The position numbers and the translations under genes are program-made. Positions 16,064-23,467 of a stretch of 37,943 nucleotides of DNA are shown here, piece by piece. The stretch comes from Sterolibacterium sp. (GTDB taxonomy: Bacteria > Pseudomonadota > Gammaproteobacteria > Burkholderiales > Rhodocyclaceae): contig JAHRWT010000090.1 of the NCBI GenBank assembly GCA_019105045.1, positions 1 to 37,943 on the forward strand. The letters run 5' to 3'. Within the stretch, counting starts at the first letter, position 1. Every line of letters starts with the position of its first letter. The notes under the pieces are model-generated. The model was not told the origin of the DNA, made no database searches, and saw nothing but the letters and a program-made list of their open reading frames with translations.

Positions 16064-17245
16064 TCAGAAGCTGCGCGGCAGGCCGAGCTTGCGCTGGGCG
16101 ATGATGTTCTTCTGCACTTCCGAAGCGCCCCCGCCGATGGTATCGATCACCGTGTAGGTGTAGCAGCTCTCGGCGCGGCCCTTGAGCGGCGCGTCTTCGG
16201 TATGCAGGCACAGCTGCGAACCGGGGCCGGCGATATCCATGGTGGCATCGGCCAGACGGCGCGAAAACTCGGTGGCGTAGAGCTTGTATTCGGAGGCTTC
16301 GTTGGACGGTGTTTTGTTGCTGTGCAGCGCCGCATCGACAAACTGCACACCAAGCACGCGGGCGACTTCGCATTCTGTTGCCAGCTGAGCGATTTTTTGC
16401 CGCAGCACCGGATCATTTTTCAGCGGCTGACCGTCCTTCTTGCCGTTCTTGACGTAATCGGCCAGCAATTCCATGCGGCCACGAATCGGCGAAATGGTGA
16501 ACATCGTGAAACGCTCGATATCCAGCGCCTCGGCAATGTACTGGAAGCCCTTGTTGAGTTCGCCGACGCGATAGTCGTCATGGACGAAGACATTGTCGAA
16601 GAACACCGCATTGGTGCGCTCCTTGCCCATGGTGTACATCGGGTGAATGGTCAGTCCCGGATCATCCATGCGGATCAGGAACAGCGTGATGCCGTGGTGC
16701 TTCTTGGCATCCGGATCGGTGCGTGCGCCCACCCAGTACCAGTCGGCAAAGTGTGCCGAAGTGGTGAACACCTTCTGACCGTTCAACACCCAGCCATCGC
16801 CCTTGCGCTCGGCCTTGAGGCGCATGGCGGCAGCATCGGAACCGGCTTCCGGCTCGGAATAGCCAACGGCAAATTCGATTTCGGCATTGAGGATCTTGGG
16901 CAGGAATTCTTTTTTCAGCTTCTCCGAACCGACCTTGATCAAGGTCTTGCCGATGATGCCCACGCCCTTGCCGATCTGCGGCGCACCAAAGGACGAGAGT
17001 TTTTCATTCAGCAGGAATTCGTAAAAACCTTCACCATCCTGGCCGCCGCAATCCTTTGGCCAGGTGATGCCCAGCCAGCCTTTCTTGGCCATCTTGGCGG
17101 TAAATTCACGTCGCTCCGGCGTATCACAGACCTGCGCCATGTTCTCGCGCGTCACGTCCATGTATTTGACGTCGTTGTTCTCCTTGAGAAACGTATCGAC
17201 TTCGCGCAGGAAAGCCTGTTCTTCCTTGGAAAATTCAAAATCCAT
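16064..17245 (-). CDS. Acyl-CoA dehydrogenase, probable large subunit
   Basis: A 393-residue acyl-CoA dehydrogenase. Typical segments are GWLGITWPKDCGGQ (about 71-84), FAVGYSEPEAGSDAAAMR (the FAD/substrate region), WVLNGQKVFTTSAHFADWYW and the C-terminal GGGASEVQKNIIAQRKLGLPR. The canonical glutamate before GTS is replaced by Gly (IGGGAS), as in several heteromeric steroid dehydrogenases that use a base elsewhere. GGAG lies 8-9 bases before ATG 17245. It is the first gene of the minus-strand catabolic run (dehydrogenase, racemase, split hydratase). The substrate is probably a bulky or branched acyl-CoA; a steroid-side-chain CoA ester is an inference from the neighbours. Confidence 0.9.
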   Translation of the reverse strand: MDFEFSKEEQAFLREVDTFLKENNDVKYMDVTRENMAQVCDTPERREFTAKMAKKGWLGITWPKDCGGQDGEGFYEFLLNEKLSSFGAPQIGKGVGIIGKTLIKVGSEKLKKEFLPKILNAEIEFAVGYSEPEAGSDAAAMRLKAERKGDGWVLNGQKVFTTSAHFADWYWVGARTDPDAKKHHGITLFLIRMDDPGLTIHPMYTMGKERTNAVFFDNVFVHDDYRVGELNKGFQYIAEALDIERFTMFTISPIRGRMELLADYVKNGKKDGQPLKNDPVLRQKIAQLATECEVARVLGVQFVDAALHSNKTPSNEASEYKLYATEFSRRLADATMDIAGPGSQLCLHTEDAPLKGRAESCYTYTVIDTIGGGASEVQKNIIAQRKLGLPRSF

Positions 17246-17448
17246 CGCTCGACTCCATGTATGAGGGCTGTAGTGGTGTGGTGGGGCGGCAGGGTGGCCA
17301 GTTGGCGAGCCGGTCACGCCTGGTGTTGCCGCATCCGGGATGAAAACACCCAGGGCAGCGTTTCATTGTAGTGACAGAATGTCCTGCGCGTCTTGCCCGG
17401 GGGCTTCGCAAGTGGCCACATTGGATTCTGAAATGTCCACGGCCACCA

Positions 17449-18291
17449 TCAGGCCGGCACGCCCAGAATCACGCTGGATGCTTTGAAAATCGCGGTTGCC
17501 GTCTGCCCGACCGCGAGGGCAAGCGCATGGCAGCTTTCATTGGTGATGACGGCGGCAATCGCGCCACCGGCAGGCAGTTCGATGACCACTTCGCTATTGA
17601 CCGCGCCCACTTGCAGGCGCGAAATGCGGCCACGGATGCGGTTGCGCGCCGAGAATTTCGCATTCGTCTCGTCGGTGGCGATGATGATGGCGCTGGCCTT
17701 GACGAGGGCGAAGGCTTCACCGCCGACTTTCAGCCCCAGGCCGTCGCGACTCTCGTGAGTGACGATGGCGGTCAGCGTCAGGCCGCCGGGGATGGTCAGT
17801 TCAACTTCATCGTTGACCGCGCCCGGTTTGATTGCCGTGACTTGCCCGAGAAACTGGTTGCGCGCACTGGTTTTCATGTTCATCCTGCGTATCAACAAAA
17901 AATCATGGGTGATGCCGTCGGCCTGGCGGCTGAGCTGTTCGATGAATTGCTGGTGTTCGCGCTCGATGATGCGAAAGTTGGCCACCAACTGCTCGCCGCG
18001 CTGCGTCAGGCGCGTACCCCCACCACCCTTGCCGCCCGTGACGCGTTCCACCAGCGGCTCACCGGCGAGATTGTTCATCGTATCGATGGCATCCCAGGCC
18101 GCCTTGTAGCTCATTTTGATGGATTTGGCGGCCTGACTGATCGAGCCACATTCGGCGATGCGTGCCAGCAGATCGATGCGCCCGGCGCCGCCGAAATTCT
18201 TGCCGGCCAGCGTCAGCCAGATCGAGCCGTGCACGGCAACCGGTGCTTCGCCAGAGGCTCCGGGCGCTCCGGCAGCGGGTGATTGCGTCAT
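17449..18291 (-). CDS. modE: ModE-type molybdate-responsive regulator, copy 1
   Basis: A 280-residue regulator with the full ModE layout: an N-terminal winged helix (about 20-115; GSISQAAKSIKMSYKAAWDAIDTM is the recognition region) followed by two Mop/TOBE molybdate-binding domains (about 137-205, starting SARNQFLGQV, and about 210-278, starting SARNRIRGRI). ModE dimers bind molybdate and repress or activate Mo-uptake and molybdoenzyme genes. GGAGG stands 6 bases before ATG 18291. A paralogue lies directly upstream on the same strand with 202 bases between. No molybdate ABC transporter is in the window. Confidence 0.92.
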   Translation of the reverse strand: MTQSPAAGAPGASGEAPVAVHGSIWLTLAGKNFGGAGRIDLLARIAECGSISQAAKSIKMSYKAAWDAIDTMNNLAGEPLVERVTGGKGGGGTRLTQRGEQLVANFRIIEREHQQFIEQLSRQADGITHDFLLIRRMNMKTSARNQFLGQVTAIKPGAVNDEVELTIPGGLTLTAIVTHESRDGLGLKVGGEAFALVKASAIIIATDETNAKFSARNRIRGRISRLQVGAVNSEVVIELPAGGAIAAVITNESCHALALAVGQTATAIFKASSVILGVPA

Positions 18292-18493
18292 CAGAGCCTC
18301 CAGGCAGGTGAAAGAACGCAAGCATAGCCCGAAACTTGTTTCCTTCCCAGACGTGACAGGTGACAGCCGTTTTGTCCTGCCGTGGGCAGCAAACAGCAAA
18401 AAGGCAGGATGCTGCTGACGCCTTGCCCTTACGGCGAGTGATGTGTCTTGATTGATCCCGCCAAACGGGAACAACACATGACGGCTTGGTTTT

Positions 18494-19306
18494 TCAGGCC
18501 GGGACGCCGATGATGACGCTGGATGCCTTGAAGAGTGCCGTGGCTTGCTTGCCGGCGGCCAGTCCTAGCGCCTGGCTGCTTTCGTTGGTGACCACGGCGG
18601 CAATCGCGCCACCGCCGGGCAGTTCGATCACGACTTCTGAATTCACTGCGCCTGGTTGCACGCGGGCAATCTTGCCGCTGATGCGGTTGCGGGACGAAAA
18701 ACGGGCGCCGCCCTCTTCCGTGACGACGATGACCGACGAAGCCTTGATCAACGCGAAAGCTTCCGCGCCGATTTTCAGCCCCAGGCCTTCAGTACTTTCA
18801 CGAGTGACGACGGCAACGATGCGTGCACCGTCGGCCACTTCCAGATCAATCTCGTCATTCACGACACCCTGCTTGACAGCCACAACCTTGCCGAGAAACT
18901 GATTGCGTGCACTGGTTTTCATGTTCAATCTCCTGATGAGTAAAAAGTCCTGCGTGATATCGTCAGCCTGGCGGCTGAGTTGCTCGATGAACAGCCGATG
19001 TTCCCGCTCGATGAGACGAAAGTTATCGACCAGACGCTGACCGCGCGCCGTGAGTGATGTGCCACCGCCACCCTTGCCACCTGCCTGACGATCGACCAGC
19101 GGCTCGCCGGCAATTTGATTCATGGTATCGATGGCATCCCAGGCGGCGCGATAGCTCATCCTGATCGACTTGGCCGCCTGATTGATCGAACCGTATTCGT
19201 CTATCCGCGCCAATAAATCAATACGCCCCGAGCCACCAAAGCTCATGCCGCTCATCGTCAGCCAGATCGAACCATGAACGGCAACACTGCTTTCATCTGC
19301 GGACAT
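18494..19306 (-). CDS. modE: ModE-type molybdate-responsive regulator, copy 2
   Basis: A 270-residue ModE paralogue with the same layout as copy 1: winged helix with GSINQAAKSIRMSYRAAWDAIDTM, then two Mop domains beginning SARNQFLGKV and SSRNRISGKI. The protein is clearly related to copy 1 along its whole length, with many differences in the linker after the winged helix, so this is an old duplication. The start at MSADESSV lies only 4 bases after the NifQ-like stop, so the two genes are co-transcribed. The ribosome site (GGAAAA) is weak, which suggests translational coupling to the upstream gene. Confidence 0.92.
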   Translation of the reverse strand: MSADESSVAVHGSIWLTMSGMSFGGSGRIDLLARIDEYGSINQAAKSIRMSYRAAWDAIDTMNQIAGEPLVDRQAGGKGGGGTSLTARGQRLVDNFRLIEREHRLFIEQLSRQADDITQDFLLIRRLNMKTSARNQFLGKVVAVKQGVVNDEIDLEVADGARIVAVVTRESTEGLGLKIGAEAFALIKASSVIVVTEEGGARFSSRNRISGKIARVQPGAVNSEVVIELPGGGAIAAVVTNESSQALGLAAGKQATALFKASSVIIGVPA

Positions 19307-19310
19307 GATG

Positions 19311-19985
19311 CTATTTTTCCGGCTTATGTTCGGTAAAGCACAACGCCTGCTGCTCACATTTGTGGCAACCCGGCGGGCGCAAAGCGGGCTGACCAAGCTG
19401 CTGCCCCAGCTCGCCATACAGAAAACGCTTCCACTTCAGGTCGCGCGTATTGCGGGCATGCAGCGTCGGAAAATAATGTTCAAGCAGACGCGACACTTCA
19501 CCGCGATGGCTCAGACCAAGATCCTGCCAAAAATGACGTTCGCCCAAGCTGGCCACCGCCAAGGCCCGTGCCAACCAAGCCGTCGGCACGGATGTTTCGG
19601 CCAAGGCCGTGCCACCGTTCTGATGGCGCAACAGCAAATCGAGCAAGTGATGAAACAAAGGCGGCGACTGACGCAACAACACGGCATATTCCGCCTCTGA
19701 CATGGGCTCCAGCGGCTCAATTTCTGGAAACAACGCGTGTATCAGAGCCAGCAAATCATCCTGCTCCAGCCCCAGCGTCCAGGCAAACAGCGGCAGATCG
19801 CCAGTTTGTGCGTGACGCATGACGGCACTGATGACGCGGCGCACCAGCTGCTCCAGCTCAGTGCTTGATTCCCTTTTCAACCACATGAAATGCGCAAGTG
19901 GCTGTCTTGGGGGGAGAATGGAAAGGCCCAACCGTTGTTGCTCTGGTTGCTTGAGCGGCATACCTTGTTCGATGCTTGAGGTCAT
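19311..19985 (-). CDS. NifQ-like molybdenum-handling protein
   Basis: A 224-residue protein with the NifQ family pattern: FAWTLGLEQDDL (68-79), LFPE, then WQDLGLSHRGEVSRLLEHYFPTLHARN and DLKWKRFLYGEL (182-193), followed by the C-terminal cysteine cluster. NifQ carries an Fe-S/Mo centre and hands molybdenum to FeMo-cofactor assembly. The family metal motif is C-x4-C-x2-C-x5-C; here C207, C210 and C216 are present but the first position (202) is Leu. No nif genes are nearby; instead the next gene is a ModE regulator, 4 bases away. A role in storing or delivering molybdenum for another molybdoenzyme is possible. The start is uncertain: ATG 19985 is used, with a second ATG at 19961. Confidence 0.8.
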   Translation of the reverse strand: MTSSIEQGMPLKQPEQQRLGLSILPPRQPLAHFMWLKRESSTELEQLVRRVISAVMRHAQTGDLPLFAWTLGLEQDDLLALIHALFPEIEPLEPMSEAEYAVLLRQSPPLFHHLLDLLLRHQNGGTALAETSVPTAWLARALAVASLGERHFWQDLGLSHRGEVSRLLEHYFPTLHARNTRDLKWKRFLYGELGQQLGQPALRPPGCHKCEQQALCFTEHKPEK

Positions 19986-20018
19986 TTCAAATCATCAGAC
20001 TGGCTGGCCTGGACAGCC

Positions 20019-20049
20019 AAAAAATACCCACTGTCCAAAGGACAGTGGG
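20019..20049 (-). terminator. Rho-independent terminator after the cytochrome c gene
   Basis: CCCACTGTCC (20027-20036) and GGACAGTGGG (20040-20049) form a perfect 10-bp stem with an AAA loop. On the minus strand it is followed by TATTTTTT. It ends the TonB receptor-cytochrome transcript and separates it from the nifQ-modE genes. Confidence 0.88.
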
Positions 20050-20124
20050 CCAAGACAACCACACAGGGGAGCGTGGGTTCTATAGAGGAGATAAGCGGGG
20101 GTTCAAGGCGAAATCATTGCCGTT

Positions 20125-21003
20125 TCAATCGGCAATTCTTTTCACTTCAATATCCTGCAGCCATTTGACATGGCGCGGGCCGGTGCGGCTGTCTTTGCTG
20201 GATACCATGGCGATGCGGCCTTCCTCGTCGCCGAGCGGCTTGCCGTCTTTTTCAAAGAACACCATGACGCCTTCGCCCAGGGGGGAGTTGAACAGTTCGT
20301 TCCAGGAAAATACGGCTTTGTAACCATCGCTGGCGGTGGCGATGATGGCCAGTTTCTTCACGTCGTTGTGGCCGGGAGCGATGATTTCGGCTTTGTCGAG
20401 GATGTCGGTGAGCTTCACGCCCTTGAAGTTTTCCAGTTTGCCGCGATCCGCGCCGGTCTGGCAGACCAGCGGCACTTCACCGACTTGCTGTGGCGGAAAC
20501 TGGCGCAAAGCGGCCGGATCGAGTTTGAGCGGGTTTTTCACCAGTCCCGAGAGGCTGACACTTTCGGTGACGAACAGGCGATCGATATTGGCGATTTTGC
20601 CGCCGGTTGTCAGTATCCAGTTGGCCAGCTGCTGCGCTTCAGCCGCCGTAACGCGGTTGGCGGGCATGAATGGCAGACTGGCCTTGCCAGCTTGCTGCCA
20701 GCCCAGACCCTTGGGCCCCGTGCCTTCCGTGATGTGTTTGACCAGCAGCGCGGCGGCGTTCTGGCTGCCGGCGTATTTGGCCGCCACTTCCTGATAGGCC
20801 GGGCCGTTGCTCTTGCCGGCTTCCTTGTGGCACGCCAGGCAGCCATTTTTCTGCGCCAGTACAGCGCTGGCTTCAGCTGCTGCGTCAGCGGCGGGGGCTG
20901 CGGCTGTGGCCGGGCCGGCCAAGGCGAACAGGGTGGCGACCAGCAGGGATTTCAGCAACGTTGAAACGTGCGGGGTGTGTTGTCTTTTCATTTTGTTTTC
21001 CAT
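20125..21003 (-). CDS. Periplasmic cytochrome c fused to a molybdopterin-oxidoreductase-like domain
   Basis: A 292-residue exported protein. A signal peptide (about 1-36, ending near ATAA) is followed by a class I cytochrome c domain with heme motif C55-LA-C58-H59 and distal Met candidate M113 in LPFMPANRV. Residues 145-292 resemble the sulfite-oxidase-type molybdopterin-binding fold: SVSLSGLVKNPLKLD, a Cys (C181 in PLVCQTGADRG) near the place of the Mo-ligating cysteine, GVKLTDILDKAEI, ASDGYKAVFSWNEL and the final HVKWLQDIEV. It may oxidise or reduce a small periplasmic substrate and pass electrons through its own heme. Whether it truly binds molybdopterin is not certain, as the domain is short. 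It follows the TonB receptor gene on the same strand. A second possible ATG is at 20991. Confidence 0.82.
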   Translation of the reverse strand: MENKMKRQHTPHVSTLLKSLLVATLFALAGPATAAAPAADAAAEASAVLAQKNGCLACHKEAGKSNGPAYQEVAAKYAGSQNAAALLVKHITEGTGPKGLGWQQAGKASLPFMPANRVTAAEAQQLANWILTTGGKIANIDRLFVTESVSLSGLVKNPLKLDPAALRQFPPQQVGEVPLVCQTGADRGKLENFKGVKLTDILDKAEIIAPGHNDVKKLAIIATASDGYKAVFSWNELFNSPLGEGVMVFFEKDGKPLGDEEGRIAMVSSKDSRTGPRHVKWLQDIEVKRIAD

Positions 21004-21019
21004 GATTTCGATTGTTTGC

Positions 21020-21029
21020 GGGGGGGGGG
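21020..21029 (+). repeat. Run of ten G bases before the cytochrome c gene
   Basis: The tract lies 17 bases upstream of the cytochrome start codon, between it and the TonB receptor stop. Homopolymer runs of this length can change length by slippage. Confidence 0.7.
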
Positions 21030-21031
21030 CG

Positions 21032-21067
21032 GGTGCCAATGGTGCCCGTGGTACCGGTGGTGCCGAG
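21032..21067 (+). repeat. Four 9-bp tandem units (GGTGCCNNN type)
   Basis: Units GGTGCCAAT, GGTGCCCGT, GGTACCGGT and GGTGCCGAG follow the G run in the gap between the TonB receptor and cytochrome genes. Confidence 0.7.
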
Positions 21068-21091
21068 TCAATCCGCACCGTGGTCACACAC

Positions 21092-23140
21092 TCAGAACGA
21101 ATAACTGCCATTGACGAACCACATGCGGCCGGGCTGCGGGAAGCCATTGGAGAGCTCGTAATTCTTGTCGCCGGCATTGTTCACACCGGCTTCCAGGCTC
21201 AGGTCCTTCAGCGGCCGGTAGGCGACTTTCAGGTTCAGCGTGGTGTAAGCGCCCAGCTCGACGGTGTCCGAAACCCAGCGTTTGCTGTTGTTTTCGACGA
21301 AAGCCACAAAATCGAGGTTTTCGCTCGGGCGATAACGGGCATGCACGGTGAGCTTGCGCTTGGGCACGTCGTAGACCTTGCTGCCGCTGCGGCTGTTGGG
21401 ATTGCTGATGATCTTGGGATCGGTATAGGTGTAGTTGCCGCCCAGCTCGAGTTGCGCCGAGACCTGGCCGCGCAGGCCCAGTTCGAGGCCGCTGTAACGC
21501 ACCTCGCCGACGTTGCGCCGCTGGCAGACGTTGCCTGTCGGATCACTCGACGTGGGCGCGCTGCAGTTCTTGCTGGGATCGGGAAACCAGTCCTGGATCT
21601 TGTCGTCGACCGTGCTGTGGAAAATGGCGGCTTCAGCCTTGGCATTCTGCCAGGGCGTGCCCTGGTAGCCGATTTCGTAGTTGGTCGATTTTTCCGGCTG
21701 CAGATTGGGGTTTTCGATGTAACGGCCGAACGCGCCGTTGTAGCGGTCCTGCAGCGAAGGCAGGCGGGTTTTTTGTGAGGTGGTGGCGTACAGGCGGGCC
21801 GATGCCGACCAGTCGTAAAACAAGCCGGCCTGGAAATCGTTGGCAGATTTGGCGCTGGGCAGGCTCAAGCCAAGGTTGTCGGATTTGTAGATGGTATTGG
21901 GTTTCAGGCGGTGGTGGCTGGCACCCAGGGAGAGCAGCAGGTCGGAACGGATCTGATAGTTGTTTTCGAGCGCGTAGGAAACCAGCGTGTCCTCCATCCG
22001 GTCATAGCGGGGCGGGATGTAGGAGTAGTCGTTCTTGTCGTGGACGTCCTTCTTGTAGAAGGCAAACAGACGCAGGATGTTGTCCTTTATGCGTGTCGAT
22101 TCCAGTTCCACCGAGCCGCCGACGGTCTTGTCGTTGTAGATGCTCGAACCGGTGCCGTTGATCGCCGTGAACGTCGCATTCTTGTACATGTCGATCGCAT
22201 TATCGAAAGTGTCGTGATACAGCTTGAACTTCAAGGTTTCGCTGCCACCCAGCGCCGTGCGCGTGGTGAGATAAACACTTTCCTTGTTCCAATAGGGCCA
22301 GCGCCAGGTCTGGCCCGTGCCGCTGGTGCTGGGCGGCTGCCCTTTTTCACCTTCCTGCTTGATGTAGCTGAGCGCGTACTCATCGCTGGCGTTCGGCGTC
22401 AGGCCCAGCTTGAGCGAAATCTTGCTGTCCTTGCGATAGGAATTGTTGCGGCGACCGCCATCCTCATACAGCGCCGCCCCGGGTTTCGGCACGAAGTCGG
22501 AGGACAGACGGAAGCCATCGCTCTCCAGATATGAGGCGCCACCCTGGATGTACCACATACCCTGATTGCTGCCGACATTCACCTGCGTCTGGCGCTCGTT
22601 ACCTACACCAAAGCCGAGCAGGACGTTGCCTTCGAGCTGCTTCGTCGGTTTACGCGTAACCAGGTTGATCGCCCCGGCCATGGTGTTGGGGCCGTAAGCC
22701 ACCGAAGTAAAACCTTTGGCCACCTGGATCGCGGCCAGATCCGCCGTGGTGAAGCGATTCAGATCCACCGCCCCATCGAAGGGGATATAGACCGGGATAC
22801 CATCGATGAACAGGCCAACCTTGTTGGTTTCAAAGCCGCGAATCGAGACACGCCGCTCATTCTTCTGGCCATGCGAAAGCGTGATGCCGGAAAGCAGGTT
22901 CAAGGCATCGGCGATGTTGTCGCGGTTGAATTCCTTGATTTCTTCGCTGGTGACGACCGAGGCGACCTGGTCTTCGGAGACGCTGCCTGTGGCCGGGCGG
23001 TTGCCCGTGACGGTGACTTCACCCAGGGTGAAGAGCGCCGTGTTTGATGATGCGGCGCTCTGTGCTGTCGCGGTCGCGGAAACGGCCAGCGCTTGCGCGA
23101 CAAGCGTGGCGAGCAGGGATTGACGGAGGATAGGATTCAT
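21092..23140 (-). CDS. TonB-dependent outer-membrane receptor, possibly ModE-regulated
   Basis: A 682-residue outer-membrane beta-barrel with a signal peptide (about 1-26, ending ATAQS), a plug domain (about 40-165: VTVTGNRP, VSIRGFETNKVGLFIDGIPV, VAKGFTSVAYGPNTMAGAINLVTRKP) and a barrel ending in the terminal Phe needed for assembly (GSYSF). It imports a scarce substrate using TonB energy. The substrate cannot be read from the sequence, but the promoter carries a ModE-box-like palindrome and the next genes deal with molybdenum, so molybdate or a molybdenum chelate is the best hypothesis. No ribosome site is visible before ATG 23140; the start is supported by the signal peptide. Confidence 0.93.
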   Translation of the reverse strand: MNPILRQSLLATLVAQALAVSATATAQSAASSNTALFTLGEVTVTGNRPATGSVSEDQVASVVTSEEIKEFNRDNIADALNLLSGITLSHGQKNERRVSIRGFETNKVGLFIDGIPVYIPFDGAVDLNRFTTADLAAIQVAKGFTSVAYGPNTMAGAINLVTRKPTKQLEGNVLLGFGVGNERQTQVNVGSNQGMWYIQGGASYLESDGFRLSSDFVPKPGAALYEDGGRRNNSYRKDSKISLKLGLTPNASDEYALSYIKQEGEKGQPPSTSGTGQTWRWPYWNKESVYLTTRTALGGSETLKFKLYHDTFDNAIDMYKNATFTAINGTGSSIYNDKTVGGSVELESTRIKDNILRLFAFYKKDVHDKNDYSYIPPRYDRMEDTLVSYALENNYQIRSDLLLSLGASHHRLKPNTIYKSDNLGLSLPSAKSANDFQAGLFYDWSASARLYATTSQKTRLPSLQDRYNGAFGRYIENPNLQPEKSTNYEIGYQGTPWQNAKAEAAIFHSTVDDKIQDWFPDPSKNCSAPTSSDPTGNVCQRRNVGEVRYSGLELGLRGQVSAQLELGGNYTYTDPKIISNPNSRSGSKVYDVPKRKLTVHARYRPSENLDFVAFVENNSKRWVSDTVELGAYTTLNLKVAYRPLKDLSLEAGVNNAGDKNYELSNGFPQPGRMWFVNGSYSF

Positions 23141-23142
23141 GC

Positions 23143-23166
23143 GGATATATATTCAAAAATATAACG
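23143..23166. promoter_or_regulatory. Second ModE-box-like palindrome just before the TonB receptor start codon
   Basis: Half-sites GGATATATA (23143-23151) and AATATAACG (23158-23166) with a 6-base spacer. The right half is one base from the ModE half-site TAYATANCG. The layout (9-6-9) equals that of the upstream box. It lies 3 bases before the start codon in the leader. Confidence 0.5.
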
Positions 23167-23277
23167 ATTGACGGAAAGCGTTTCTGCGCGGGTCTTTTGC
23201 TGTTGCGCCATGTCACGCCATTTCTGGAAAATCATTGTGCTTCGTCTGCTTCGGGCAGCAGACGGCCGCCACAGGGG

Positions 23278-23301
23278 TGTAATATATTTTCGTATATAAC
23301 G
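23278..23301. promoter_or_regulatory. ModE-box-like operator overlapping the TonB receptor promoter
   Basis: TGTAATATA-N6-TATATAACG. The right half matches the ModE consensus half-site TAYATANCG in every position and the left half agrees with its mirror in 7 of 9. It covers the -10 hexamer and most of the spacer of the promoter at 23281-23309, the position expected for molybdate-dependent repression. Confidence 0.7.
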
Positions 23302-23309
23302 CTTGTCAA
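23281..23309 (-). promoter_or_regulatory. Near-consensus sigma70 promoter for the TonB receptor gene
   Basis: On the minus strand: TTGACA (23309-23304), a 17-base spacer, then TATATT (23286-23281). A start of transcription near 23274 would give a leader of about 130 bases. Confidence 0.8.
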
Positions 23310-23467
23310 TGCCTTTTGTGTCCTGCTGCCTGTCGTCACTGCGCGGCCCGAAGATTGCCGCGTCGGCTGACGTCTGCCGCACAATGATAGGAGTGGTGGG
23401 GCATCCGCTGCGCATCGCGCTGCGCGATCGACGATAATGGCCCTTTTTTGTATTTTGTCGCTCGCTC

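Noticed and set aside
16040-17371. Long open frame (443 codons) on the plus strand
   Set aside because: Antisense to the acyl-CoA dehydrogenase gene; long frames opposite real genes are usual in GC-rich DNA and the product has no recognisable motif.
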